A stretch of DNA of 64,000 bases from Gammaproteobacteria bacterium (GTDB lineage: Bacteria; Pseudomonadota; Gammaproteobacteria; JAJPIJ01): the NCBI GenBank assembly GCA_021324815.1, contig JAJPIJ010000013.1:1-64000 (forward strand), read 5' to 3'. The position numbers were made by a program, and so were the translations under genes. Under the pieces are notes generated by a model. That model searched no databases and was not told the DNA's origin. It saw only the letters and a list, made by a program, of their open reading frames with translations. This document shows, one piece after another, positions 47,333 to 55,838 of this stretch (its first letter is position 1; each line of letters opens with the position of its first letter).

Positions 47333-48328
47333 ATGAACAAGAGGAAAAACGCCTGGACCGGCGGTGCCCTGATCGCGGCGGCGTTGTCGTCGATCAGCGC
47401 GAGCGCCACGGCGGCAACGGACACGTCGGCCATCGAGAAGCGCATGCAGACGCTGGAGCAGGAGCTTCAATCCCTGCGCGATGAACTGGCCGCCATCAAG
47501 GCCGCCGAGCCGGCGCAGACCCAACAGGTTCAGAAGCTCGAAACGCGCGTCGGCGCCGTCGAATCGACCACCAGGGCGCCGGTGAAACAGCTCGAGGAAC
47601 GTGTGGCGAAGATCGAACAGCAGGGATCTCCGTACTTCAAGCATCACGCCCCGGACGTGCTCGGCAACACGATCTTCTTCCGCGGCGGCCACCTCGGCCT
47701 GACCGACGACCGCGGCAACGGCGCCTTCACGGATGTCTTCGGGCTGGGAACGAAAAACAATTCCGACAGCGGCTGGTACGCCGGCGCCGGCTTCGATTTC
47801 CTGCTGACGCGCGACGTCTGGGGCCTGCTGCCCGACACCTGGGCGCTCGCGGAATTGTCGGTGGAGTACGGTCACGTCGATTCCAGCGACACCGTGCTGG
47901 TGGTGCCGACCGCGGAATGCGCGGTGGCGACCGGCAACGTGGCCGGGAAGCTTTCCTCCTGTCTCATCACCGGCGACAACAACCTGAGTCAACTGACGGT
48001 CAGCGCCTCGCCCAAGATCAGGTTCTGGGAGGGCAGCAGGCTGCGGCCCTGGATCATCCCGGCGGGCCTGGATTTCCGTGTCATCAGCCCGCCCTCCGAC
48101 AGCTCCGCGTATCTGGACGTGGGCGCGCAGTTCGCCGCCGGCGCGGATTATGAGCTGATCCCGGGCATCAAGATCGGCGCCGATTTCCGCTATCACCTGG
48201 CCGCCGGCCTCACCAACCCCGGCTACAGCGCCGCCACCCGGTCCGCCATCCAGAGCCTCGGCCTCAAGGTCAACGAGCCGGACAACGATTACTGGACGGC
48301 GGGCGGTTATCTCGGCATCGGCTTCTGA
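47333..48328 (+). CDS. Outer-membrane beta-barrel protein with N-terminal coiled coil
   Basis: A 331-residue exported protein. A signal peptide ends near ASATAA, followed by a coiled coil at about residues 30-90 (MQTLEQELQSLRDELAAIK). A barrel-like region of alternating strands then runs to the end, YLGIGF, with a terminal Phe. No haem or catalytic motif is seen. It stands in front of ccoN under the same FNR box, so a role in the oxygen-limited envelope is inferred. GAGGAG precedes ATG 47333. Confidence 0.75.
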   Translation: MNKRKNAWTGGALIAAALSSISASATAATDTSAIEKRMQTLEQELQSLRDELAAIKAAEPAQTQQVQKLETRVGAVESTTRAPVKQLEERVAKIEQQGSPYFKHHAPDVLGNTIFFRGGHLGLTDDRGNGAFTDVFGLGTKNNSDSGWYAGAGFDFLLTRDVWGLLPDTWALAELSVEYGHVDSSDTVLVVPTAECAVATGNVAGKLSSCLITGDNNLSQLTVSASPKIRFWEGSRLRPWIIPAGLDFRVISPPSDSSAYLDVGAQFAAGADYELIPGIKIGADFRYHLAAGLTNPGYSAATRSAIQSLGLKVNEPDNDYWTAGGYLGIGF

Positions 48329-48354
48329 GCATTTTCAATTAGGAGATGACATCG

Positions 48355-49785
48355 ATGACCGCCACCGCGGCCGAAACCTACAATGACAGGGTGGTCCGGC
48401 AGTTCGCCGTCATGACGATCGTGTGGGCGATCGTGGGGATGGCGGTGGGCGTCTTGATCGCGGCGCAACTGGTGTGGCCGGCGTTGAATTTCGACATCCC
48501 CTGGCTCACCTACAGCCGGCTGCGGCCGCTGCACACCAACGCGGTGATCTTCGCCTTCGGCGGCTCGGCGCTGTTCGCGACCTCGTATTACGTCGTGCAG
48601 CGCACCTCCCACGTGCGGCTGTTTTCGGACGGGCTGGCCGCCTTCACCTTCTGGGGCTGGCAGCTTGTCATCGTGCTGGCGGCGATCACGCTGCCGCTCG
48701 GCATCACCTCCTCCAAGGAATACGCCGAGCTCGAGTGGCCCATCGACATCCTCATCACCATCGTGTGGGTGGCCTACGCGATCGTTTTCTTCGGCACGCT
48801 GGCGAGGCGCCGCGTGCGGCACATTTACGTCGCCAACTGGTTTTACGCCTCCTACATCCTGACCATCGCCATCCTGCACGTCGTCAACAACATCGAAATC
48901 CCCGTCAGCCTGTGGAAATCCTACTCCGTGTACGCCGGCGTGCAGGACGCCATGGTGCAGTGGTGGTACGGCCACAACGCCGTGGGCTTTTTCCTCACCG
49001 CCGGCTTCCTCGGCATGATGTACTACTTCATCCCAAAGCAGGCCCAGCGGCCGGTGTATTCCTACCGGCTGTCGATCGTCCATTTCTGGTCGCTCATCTT
49101 CACCTACATCTGGGCCGGCCCGCATCACCTGCATTACACCGCGCTGCCCGAGTGGACGCAGTCGCTCGGCATGGTGATGTCGCTCATCCTGCTGGCCCCA
49201 AGCTGGGGCGGCATGATCAACGGCATCATGACGCTGTCCGGCGCCTGGCACAAACTGCGCACCGATCCGGTGCTGCGCTTCCTCATCGTCGCCGTGTCGT
49301 TCTACGGCATGTCGACGTTCGAGGGGCCGATGATGTCGATCAAGACCGTGAACGCGCTGTCGCACTACACCGACTGGACCATCGGCCACGTGCATTCCGG
49401 CGCGCTGGGGTGGGTGGCGATGATCTCGCTCGGCGCCATGTATTACCTGATCCCGCGGCTGTTCGGGCGCGCCATATACAGCGTCCACCTGATTGAAATC
49501 CACTTCTGGACCTCGACCATCGGCATCGTGCTGTACATCGCCTCCATGTGGGCGGCGGGGGTCATGGAGGGGTTGATGTGGCGCGCGGTCAACGACGACG
49601 GCACGCTCAGCTACAGCTTCATCGAGGTGGTCGAGGCCACGCATCCGTTCTACCTCGTGCGCCTGCTGGGCGGCCTGCTGTTTCTCGGCGGCACGCTGAT
49701 CATGGCCTGGAACCTCTGGCGCACGGTCGCGGGCGCCAAACCGGCGGAGGCGGCCGTCGTGCCGCTCCCCGCCCTGGCGCATTGA
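48355..49785 (+). CDS. ccoN: cbb3-type cytochrome c oxidase subunit I
   Basis: A 476-residue integral subunit holding low-spin haem b and the haem b3-CuB centre. [34 protein letters not shown] (CuB His) and [13 protein letters not shown] are visible, as is the [11 protein letters not shown] block. ATG 48355 is preferred because AGGAG stands 9 bases upstream. The ATG at 48346 directly abuts that site. It reduces O2 with high affinity at the end of the respiratory chain. Confidence 0.97.
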   Translation: MTATAAETYNDRVVRQFAVMTIVWAIVGMAVGVLIAAQLVWPALNFDIPWLTYSRLRPLHTNAVIFAFGGSALFATSYYVVQRTSHVRLFSDGLAAFTFWGWQLVIVLAAITLPLGITSSKEYAELEWPIDILITIVWVAYAIVFFGTLARRRVRHIYVANWFYASYILTIAILHVVNNIEIPVSLWKSYSVYAGVQDAMVQWWYGHNAVGFFLTAGFLGMMYYFIPKQAQRPVYSYRLSIVHFWSLIFTYIWAGPHHLHYTALPEWTQSLGMVMSLILLAPSWGGMINGIMTLSGAWHKLRTDPVLRFLIVAVSFYGMSTFEGPMMSIKTVNALSHYTDWTIGHVHSGALGWVAMISLGAMYYLIPRLFGRAIYSVHLIEIHFWTSTIGIVLYIASMWAAGVMEGLMWRAVNDDGTLSYSFIEVVEATHPFYLVRLLGGLLFLGGTLIMAWNLWRTVAGAKPAEAAVVPLPALAH

Positions 49786-49796
49786 GGAGAACCGGC

Positions 49797-50411
49797 ATGG
49801 CGCTCACGCATGACAAGATCGAAAGAAACGCCGGCTTGCTGGTGGTGCTGATCATCCTGCTGGTCAGCGTCGGCGGGCTGGTGCAGATCGTCCCCCTGTT
49901 CTTCATGCACTCGACCACCGAGCCCGTCGCGGGATTGAAGCCCTACACGCCGCTGCAACTCGCCGGCCGCGACATTTACGTGCGCGAGGGCTGCTACGTC
50001 TGCCACTCTCAGATGATCCGGCCGTTCCGCGCGGAAACGGAGCGCTACGGCCACTATTCACTGGCGGGGGAATTCGTCTATGACCATCCCTTCCAATGGG
50101 GCTCGAAACGCACCGGACCGGACCTGGCGCGCGTGGGCGGCCGCTATTCGGATGAATGGCACCGCCTGCACTTGATGAATCCGCGCGATGTCGTGCCCAC
50201 GTCCATCATGCCGGGCTACCCGTGGCTCGCGCAAAACACCGTGGACAACAGCGACATCGAGCGCAAGCTCAGGGTGATGCGCCTGCTCGGCGTTCCCTAC
50301 GACGACAAGACCATCGCCGGGGCCCGCGACGAGTTGCGGGGCAAAACGGAGATGGACGCGTTGATCGCCTATCTGCAGGTGCTGGGCACCGCGGTCAAGA
50401 CCAGGAGATAA
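49797..50411 (+). CDS. ccoO: cbb3-type cytochrome c oxidase subunit II (monohaem)
   Basis: A 204-residue membrane-anchored cytochrome: an N-terminal span ([23 protein letters not shown]) and one haem site CYVCH in [17 protein letters not shown]. The [16 protein letters not shown] block is also present. It feeds electrons to CcoN. GAGGAG precedes ATG 49797, 11 bases after ccoN. Confidence 0.97.
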   Translation: MALTHDKIERNAGLLVVLIILLVSVGGLVQIVPLFFMHSTTEPVAGLKPYTPLQLAGRDIYVREGCYVCHSQMIRPFRAETERYGHYSLAGEFVYDHPFQWGSKRTGPDLARVGGRYSDEWHRLHLMNPRDVVPTSIMPGYPWLAQNTVDNSDIERKLRVMRLLGVPYDDKTIAGARDELRGKTEMDALIAYLQVLGTAVKTRR

Positions 50412-50414
50412 GAC

Positions 50415-50609
50415 ATGGACATTGCCCTGTTTCATTCCCTCTGGACCGTGCTGGTGCTGATCCTGTTCGTCGGGATTGTCGTGTGGGCGTACGGCGGATC
50501 GAGGCGCGAGGACTTTGAGGAGGCGGCGCGCATTCCGCTGGCCGACGACGAAGCGGGCATCGCCGCGGAAACCGATCGCCGGCCTGACGCGGAGAACGCG
50601 CATGGCTGA
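50415..50609 (+). CDS. ccoQ: cbb3-type oxidase subunit CcoQ
   Basis: A 64-residue single-span subunit (HSLWTVLVLILFVGIVVWAYG) with the family motif SRREDFEEAARIPL. It stabilises the CcoP interaction. It lies 3 bases after ccoO, and its last codons overlap the start of ccoP. Confidence 0.94.
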   Translation: MDIALFHSLWTVLVLILFVGIVVWAYGGSRREDFEEAARIPLADDEAGIAAETDRRPDAENAHG

Positions 50610-51516
50610 TTTCTTCAATTCATTCTGGGGCGTCGCCGTCGCGACGGTCACCATCGCCAGCATCGCCGGCCTGATTTGCTTCGCCATCGTGCAATCCCGC
50701 GGCCGCCGGCCGCCGGGCGCCGGGACCGAAACCATGGGACATACGTGGGACGGGGACCTGGAGGAATACAACAACCCGCTGCCGCGGTGGTGGCTCAATC
50801 TGTACTATCTCTCGCTGGCCTTCGGGATCGGCTATCTGCTGCTGTACCCCGGCCTCGGCGCCTACCAGGGCTACAAGCACTGGAGCCAGAACGGCCAGTA
50901 CGAGGAGGAGGTCAAAAAGGCCCGTGACACCTACGGACCGCTCTACGACCGGTTCCTGCATCAGGACATGAAGGCGCTGGCGAAGGACCCGGAGGCGCAT
51001 AAGATCGGCGCGCGCCTGTTCGCGACCTATTGCACGGTCTGCCACGGCTCCGATGCCCGCGGCGCGCGGGGATTCCCCAATCTCACCGATCATGACTGGC
51101 TGTACGGCGGCGAGCCCGAGCAGATCAAGGAGTCCATCACCAACGGGCGCCAGGGCGGCATGCCGCCCTGGGGCGAGGTGCTCAAGAAGGAGGAGATCGC
51201 GGAGGCGGCGCAATATGTGCTCAGTTTCAGCGGCCGCCAGACGGATGCCGGCATGGCGTCGAGGGGCAAGGAGATATTCGCCAAGAACTGCGCCGTCTGC
51301 CACGGACAGGACGCCAAGGGCAACCCGCAAATCGGCGCGCCGAATCTCACGGATGACATCTGGCTTTACGGCGGCTCGAAAGAGCGCATCATCGAATCCA
51401 TCACCTTTGGCCGCAGCGGCCAGATGCCCGCGCACAAGAATTTCCTGGACGAGGCGAAAATTTATCTGCTGGCGGCCTACATCTACGGGTTGTCGAATGC
51501 AGACGGCGGCAAATGA
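50602..51516 (+). CDS. ccoP: cbb3-type oxidase dihaem subunit III
   Basis: A 304-residue subunit. N-terminal span(s) are followed by HTWDGDLEEYNNPLPRWW, the CcoP signature, and two cytochrome c domains with haem sites CTVCH and CAVCH, each followed by a P.LTD segment. It accepts electrons from soluble cytochromes. ATG 50602 overlaps ccoQ. Confidence 0.97.
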   Translation: MADFFNSFWGVAVATVTIASIAGLICFAIVQSRGRRPPGAGTETMGHTWDGDLEEYNNPLPRWWLNLYYLSLAFGIGYLLLYPGLGAYQGYKHWSQNGQYEEEVKKARDTYGPLYDRFLHQDMKALAKDPEAHKIGARLFATYCTVCHGSDARGARGFPNLTDHDWLYGGEPEQIKESITNGRQGGMPPWGEVLKKEEIAEAAQYVLSFSGRQTDAGMASRGKEIFAKNCAVCHGQDAKGNPQIGAPNLTDDIWLYGGSKERIIESITFGRSGQMPAHKNFLDEAKIYLLAAYIYGLSNADGGK

Positions 51517-51567
51517 AATCCCGCCGAACGCGCGGCCGGCCACCGGCAATCCAGCGAGGTCCCGAAT

Positions 51568-51861
51568 TTGAAGCTCATCGAGGCAGGCAGATACGTCCCC
51601 GTGCCGCAACGCGTCATCGCGGTGCTGTGGATTTCATTCCTGATGGCCGGCGCGGCGACGATGGTTTTTTTCGCCGCCATCGATCCCATGCAGCTCAAAA
51701 ACTGCGTGGACTTCCCCGAGGTCGGCCGCACCGCCGCCTACAGCATCGGCTTCCTGCTGTTCTGGCTGCTGACCGCCGCCTCCAGCCTGTTCACCACGCT
51801 GCTGCTCTATCCCGGCGCTCCCGCGAACGCCCCGGACAATTCAAGCCGCCCCTCGCGCTGA
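51568..51861 (+). CDS. Small two-span membrane protein between ccoP and ccoG
   Basis: A 97-residue protein with two hydrophobic segments (VIAVLWISFLMAGAATMVFF and YSIGFLLFWLLTAASSLFTT). The start is TTG 51568, with GAGG 8 bases upstream. Its 3' end comes within 6 bases of the ccoG start. Similar small proteins occur beside cbb3 genes in other gammaproteobacteria. Function unknown. Confidence 0.75.
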   Translation: MKLIEAGRYVPVPQRVIAVLWISFLMAGAATMVFFAAIDPMQLKNCVDFPEVGRTAAYSIGFLLFWLLTAASSLFTTLLLYPGAPANAPDNSSRPSR

Positions 51862-51866
51862 TCCCC

Positions 51867-53258
51867 ATGCTCGCGCCCGCGACGCCGGCTGGCGATGAAG
51901 TCCAGCAATCGCTGTATGCGAAACGGCAGAAAATCTATCCGCGCGAGGTGCACGGCCTGTTTGCCGTGCTGCGGATCAGCGCCGTCCTGACGCTGCTCGG
52001 CATCTTCTACGGCCTGCCGTGGCTGCGCTGGAATGGTCATCAGGCCGTCCTCTTCGATCTGCCGGCCCGCAAATTCCATCTGTTCGGCCTCACCCTGTGG
52101 CCGCAGGATTTCATCCTGCTGGCGGCGCTTTTGATCATCGCGGCGCTGGGGTTGTTCTTTTTCACGGCGCTGGCCGGGCGCCTGTGGTGCGGCTACGCCT
52201 GCCCGCAGACGGTGTGGACGGAGGTGTTCCTGTGGATGGAACACGCCCTGGAGGGCGACCGCCTGCAACAGATGAAGCTCGACAAGTCGCCGATGACCTG
52301 GCGCAAGTTCCGCATCAAGGCCTCCAAGCACGCGCTGTGGCTCGCCTTCTCCGCCTTCACCGGCTTCACCTTCGTCGCCTACTTCACGCCCGTGGCGGAC
52401 CTGCTTCACCGGCTCGTCACGCTGGACCTGGGGCCGTGGGAGACCTTCTGGCTCGTGTTCTACGGCTTCGCCACCTACGGCAACGCCGGCTGGATGCGCG
52501 AGCAGGTGTGCCTGTACATGTGTCCGTACGCCCGCTTCCAGAGCGCGATGTTCGACGACAGCACGCTGATCATCTCCTACGACGACAAGCGCGGCGAGCC
52601 GCGGGGCTCGCGCAAGCGCGGCACCGACAGCCTGCGCGCGGGGCTGGGCGACTGCATCGATTGCAGCATGTGCGTCCAGGTCTGCCCCACCGGCATCGAC
52701 ATTCGCAAGGGTTTGCAATATGAGTGCATCGGCTGCGCCGCCTGCATCGACGCCTGCAACGACGTCATGGACAAAATGGGCTACGCGCCGGGGCTGATCC
52801 GCTACACCACCCACAACGCCCTGCGCGGCAGACCATCCTCCATTCTCCGCCCGCGCCTGTTCGTCTACGGCGGCCTGCTGTCCGCCGCGATCGCCGCGTT
52901 TGCGTGGATACTCCTCGCGCGCGTGCCGCTCGAGCTGGAAGTGATGCATGATCGCAACCGCCTCTACCGCGAAACCGACGCGGGCCTCATCGAGAATGTC
53001 TATACGCTCGACATCGTCAACATGGATGACAGGAGACACGCCTACACCCTGCGCGCCGAGGGCATCGAGGGACTCATCGTCGAGACCGACCCTCCGGAAA
53101 TCGAGGCCGACGCGGGCGAAATGAAGAAAATACCCATGCGCCTGCGCGCCGATGGCGCCCGCTTGTCCGGCCGCAGCAACAAGGTGAGATTGTTGCTGAC
53201 GGCGAGGGATGACCCGCGCCTGACGGCTTCCGAGGAAACGAGATTCCTGGGCCCCTGA
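51867..53258 (+). CDS. ccoG: cbb3 oxidase accessory ferredoxin-type protein CcoG (FixG/RdxA)
   Basis: A 463-residue membrane protein thought to reduce Cu(II) for oxidase assembly. It has several spans, a membrane-side CGYACPQTVW, and two [4Fe-4S] motifs: CIDCSMCVQVCPTGIDIR and CIGCAACIDACN. A C-terminal periplasmic Ig-like domain follows. ATG 51867 is used, and upstream in-frame DNA belongs to the small membrane-protein gene. Confidence 0.95.
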   Translation: MLAPATPAGDEVQQSLYAKRQKIYPREVHGLFAVLRISAVLTLLGIFYGLPWLRWNGHQAVLFDLPARKFHLFGLTLWPQDFILLAALLIIAALGLFFFTALAGRLWCGYACPQTVWTEVFLWMEHALEGDRLQQMKLDKSPMTWRKFRIKASKHALWLAFSAFTGFTFVAYFTPVADLLHRLVTLDLGPWETFWLVFYGFATYGNAGWMREQVCLYMCPYARFQSAMFDDSTLIISYDDKRGEPRGSRKRGTDSLRAGLGDCIDCSMCVQVCPTGIDIRKGLQYECIGCAACIDACNDVMDKMGYAPGLIRYTTHNALRGRPSSILRPRLFVYGGLLSAAIAAFAWILLARVPLELEVMHDRNRLYRETDAGLIENVYTLDIVNMDDRRHAYTLRAEGIEGLIVETDPPEIEADAGEMKKIPMRLRADGARLSGRSNKVRLLLTARDDPRLTASEETRFLGP

Positions 53259-53274
53259 GTCCGTGGACACGCGC

Positions 53275-53766
53275 ATGAATTCCCAAACCTCCATCGCCTG
53301 GCATCGCGAACCCCTGGTCTGGCTGGTGATTCTTCCGCCGGCGGCGGCCGTGGTGGCCGGTTTGCTCACCCTGTTCCTGGCCCTGCGCACCAGCGACGGC
53401 CTGGTGGTGGATGATTATTATCACGAGGGACTGCAAATCAACCGGCTCCTGCACCGCGATGAAGAGGCCGTCCGCCTGGGGCTCGGCGCCGACATGGCGC
53501 TCGACACGCAGTCCGGTGAAGTCAGCGTCATGTTGCGGGCGCGTGATCCCGACACCCCCCTGCCGGCCACGCTCACGCTGAGACTCATGCACGCCACGCG
53601 CGCCGGTCTCGATGAACTCGTCACGCTCCGGCGGCAGGCCGACGGCCGCTACACCGGCCGCCACCATGTGCGCGCCGCGGGGCACTGGTACGCCCAGATT
53701 GAAACCTCCCGCTGGCGGCTGCTGCAATCGATCTGGATTTCCCCGCCTGGAATCCATCCCGGATGA
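53275..53766 (+). CDS. fixH: FixH family protein
   Basis: A 163-residue protein with one N-terminal span (VILPPAAAVVAGLLTLFLAL) and a periplasmic beta domain containing VVDDYYHEGLQINR and RHHVRAAGHWYAQIE, the FixH signature. It takes part in cbb3 assembly with CcoG. ATG 53275 has GGA nearby. GTG 53263 is an in-frame alternative adding four residues. Confidence 0.9.
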   Translation: MNSQTSIAWHREPLVWLVILPPAAAVVAGLLTLFLALRTSDGLVVDDYYHEGLQINRLLHRDEEAVRLGLGADMALDTQSGEVSVMLRARDPDTPLPATLTLRLMHATRAGLDELVTLRRQADGRYTGRHHVRAAGHWYAQIETSRWRLLQSIWISPPGIHPG

Positions 53767-53831
53767 CCCCGCGGATTTCAGGGCATAAAATAACCGCCGA
53801 TTTTCCATACACCGAAGACAAAGGAGCTCCC

Positions 53832-54158
53832 ATGAAGACATCACTCACCGCGGTTGGTCGTGCCATCGGCCTGTTTGTCGTTCTGGCAGGGGCCGCAGGC
53901 GTGGCCCGGGCGAACGAGGCGCTGGCCCAGAAACACAACTGCCTCCTGTGCCATTCCGTGGACAAGAAGGTCGTGGGCCCGGCCTACAAGGACGTCGCCG
54001 CGAAATACAAGGGCGATCCCAATGCCTTCGACACCCTGGTCAAAAAGGTGAAAAACGGCGGCAGCGGCGTGTGGGGCACCGTTCCCATGCCTCCCAATTC
54101 AGCCGTGCCGGATGAAGACATCAAAACCCTGGTGAAGTGGATCCTGTCGTTGCAATAG
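53832..54158 (+). CDS. Periplasmic class I c-type cytochrome (c551-like)
   Basis: A 108-residue precursor with a signal peptide ending near GVARANEA, one haem site CLLCH in KHNCLLCHSVDKKVVGPAYKDVA and the axial Met in GTVPMPPN. This matches small c551/c8-type electron carriers. AAGGAG precedes ATG 53832. Its place just after the cbb3 cluster suggests it delivers electrons to CcoP. Confidence 0.94.
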   Translation: MKTSLTAVGRAIGLFVVLAGAAGVARANEALAQKHNCLLCHSVDKKVVGPAYKDVAAKYKGDPNAFDTLVKKVKNGGSGVWGTVPMPPNSAVPDEDIKTLVKWILSLQ

Positions 54159-54272
54159 CAACGGCACATTTCATCACGGGCGTCATCATCCTGGAGCCGC
54201 CGTGGCGATGCGGCGGGGAACGTTTCCGCCGCTGGCGGGCCCGTGAATCCAGCAACCACGCCCCCGCGCCGG

Positions 54273-55124
54273 ATGAGTTTATGGGATAAATTGATGTTTA
54301 TCGCCGGCGCGGGCGGCGTCGCCGCGCACGAAAGCGCCGCCGCGCACAAACGGGAACATTATCTGCGCTGGGCGGTGTTTGCGGCGCTGCTCGCCACGAT
54401 ACCCGCCTTCTACCTGCAACTGGGCGGGATCAACCCGTACTACCAGCGGATGGGCGCACTGCTCTATCTCACCGTCGCCGTCGTCCTGGGCGTCCACACC
54501 CTCCTCATCGCCTCGGTCAGCCACCATCCCTGGGGTTACCTGAAGCACAACTGGTCGGACGCCGCCATTGCCTTGGGCGCGTTCCTGAGCTTCAGCAGTC
54601 CGGCCGCGACCTGGTCCTCCTCGGAATGGGTATTGCGCGCGGGGTTGAACGTGTTGATCCTGCTGCGCCTGATTTTCGCCCTCCGGCATTTTTTCTCGCC
54701 CACGGGCACCCTCTACCTGCTGGGGATGGCCGTCATCGGCCTGGGTCTGGCGGGCCTGGGATTCTACTGGCTGGAGCCCAGCGTTCAATCCTACGCGGAC
54801 GGCCTGTGGCTGGCGTTCGTCAGCGGCTCCAGCGTGGGTTACGGCGACCTGATACCCACCACGCCGGCGTCGCGCATCTTCGCGGTGTTCGTGATTGTCT
54901 TTGGTTCCATGATGATGTCGCTGGTGACGGCCAGCCTGACGGCCATCTTTGTGGAAAAGGAGGAGCACCAGCTCGAACGCAAATTGCATCACGATATCAA
55001 GGAATTGCGCAGGGAGCTCGAACGACTCCGCGCGGAATTGCAAAAACAGGGCCCTGTTCCCGCCGGCCGGACGCCCGCCAATCGCGGCACCCCCTCCGGC
55101 GCCTTGGATCACGACCCGATCTGA
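54273..55124 (+). CDS. Six-span potassium channel-like protein
   Basis: A 283-residue membrane protein with hydrophobic segments from about residue 35 on. A pore helix and selectivity filter (GSSVGYGDLIPTTP) are followed by a last span FAVFVIVFGSMMMSLVTASLTAIF and a cytoplasmic coiled coil (LHHDIKELRRELERLRAELQK). ATG 54273 gives the natural start MSLWDKLMFIAGAGG. GTG 54243 is in frame. It resembles voltage-gated-type K+ channels without a clear charged S4. Confidence 0.85.
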   Translation: MSLWDKLMFIAGAGGVAAHESAAAHKREHYLRWAVFAALLATIPAFYLQLGGINPYYQRMGALLYLTVAVVLGVHTLLIASVSHHPWGYLKHNWSDAAIALGAFLSFSSPAATWSSSEWVLRAGLNVLILLRLIFALRHFFSPTGTLYLLGMAVIGLGLAGLGFYWLEPSVQSYADGLWLAFVSGSSVGYGDLIPTTPASRIFAVFVIVFGSMMMSLVTASLTAIFVEKEEHQLERKLHHDIKELRRELERLRAELQKQGPVPAGRTPANRGTPSGALDHDPI

Positions 55125-55177
55125 ACCAACCGGCTTCCCCCGAGGACACCACGCGGCAGCCGCGATTTTCGTCCGGC

Positions 55178-55218
55178 TTGATCCGGATCAAGGCACGTTT
55201 CAGGGCGCGATTCATAAT
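55178..55218 (+). promoter_or_regulatory. FNR-type class II promoter of hsp20
   Basis: The perfect FNR palindrome TTGATCCGGATCAA (55178-55191) is followed after 21 bp by a good -10, CATAAT (55213-55218). The spacing equals that at the host-attachment promoter. The predicted start near 55225 leaves a leader of about 58 bases before ATG 55283. Confidence 0.85.
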
Positions 55219-55282
55219 GTCAATTGTCAACAACGAAGCAGTTGCGGATTGGCATGATTTTCATGAACAGAGGAGATGGCTT

Positions 55283-55726
55283 ATGACCAAGTTAACCCGA
55301 TGGGATCCCTTCGATTTCGGCAGCCTGCGCATGTTCGACGACAGGGTCGAGGACTGGATGCGCCGCATGTTCCGCCCGTTGCGGCCAAGCGGCGATGAAC
55401 CGCTGGACATCGCCATTGATGTCACGGAAAAAAACAACACCTACGTGGTCAAGGCTTCCATCCCCGGCGCCAAAAAAGAGGACATCAATGTGTCCGTGGA
55501 CGGCAACCTGGTGTCGATCAGCGCCGAGGTGAAAAAGGAAAAGGAGGAAAAAGAGGGCGAGAAGGTGCTGCGGCGCGAGTGCTACTACGGCGCGATGCAG
55601 CGCAGCTTCACCCTTCCCACGGAAGTCGAGCAGGGCAAGGTGGACGCGAAATACGTGAACGGCGTCCTGGAACTGACCCTCCCCAAGAAGGCCGGCGGCG
55701 CCGCCAGGAAAATAGAAGTTCACTGA
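55283..55726 (+). CDS. Small heat-shock protein (Hsp20 / alpha-crystallin family)
   Basis: A 147-residue ATP-independent holdase. The alpha-crystallin domain covers about residues 40-147: PLDIAIDVTEKNNTYVVKAS, PGAKKEDINVSVDGNLVSISAE and the closing GVLELTLPKK. AGGAG precedes ATG 55283. It is under an apparent FNR promoter rather than an obvious heat-shock one, and ends in an intrinsic terminator. Confidence 0.95.
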   Translation: MTKLTRWDPFDFGSLRMFDDRVEDWMRRMFRPLRPSGDEPLDIAIDVTEKNNTYVVKASIPGAKKEDINVSVDGNLVSISAEVKKEKEEKEGEKVLRRECYYGAMQRSFTLPTEVEQGKVDAKYVNGVLELTLPKKAGGAARKIEVH

Positions 55727-55783
55727 AGGCCGTGTCGGCAGGATGATGTCCTCCCCCTGTCCTGCTGATGGTGGTTGAGGCCG

Positions 55784-55822
55784 GCCGGCAGGAGATCCCT
55801 CCCTCCCCTGCCGGCATTTTTT
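55784..55822 (+). terminator. Intrinsic terminator after hsp20
   Basis: GCCGGCAGG (55784-55792) pairs with CCTGCCGGC (55807-55815) around a 14-base loop, followed by ATTTTTT (55816-55822). It stands 57 bases past the hsp20 stop and just before hemN. Confidence 0.85.
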
Positions 55823-55838
55823 CAAAAATGCGGAGGCG

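Noticed and set aside
48307-49782. 491-codon minus-strand frame opposite ccoN
   Set aside because: Mirror reading of ccoN, dominated by His, Asp, Gln and Arg, a typical shadow of a GC-rich membrane-protein gene.
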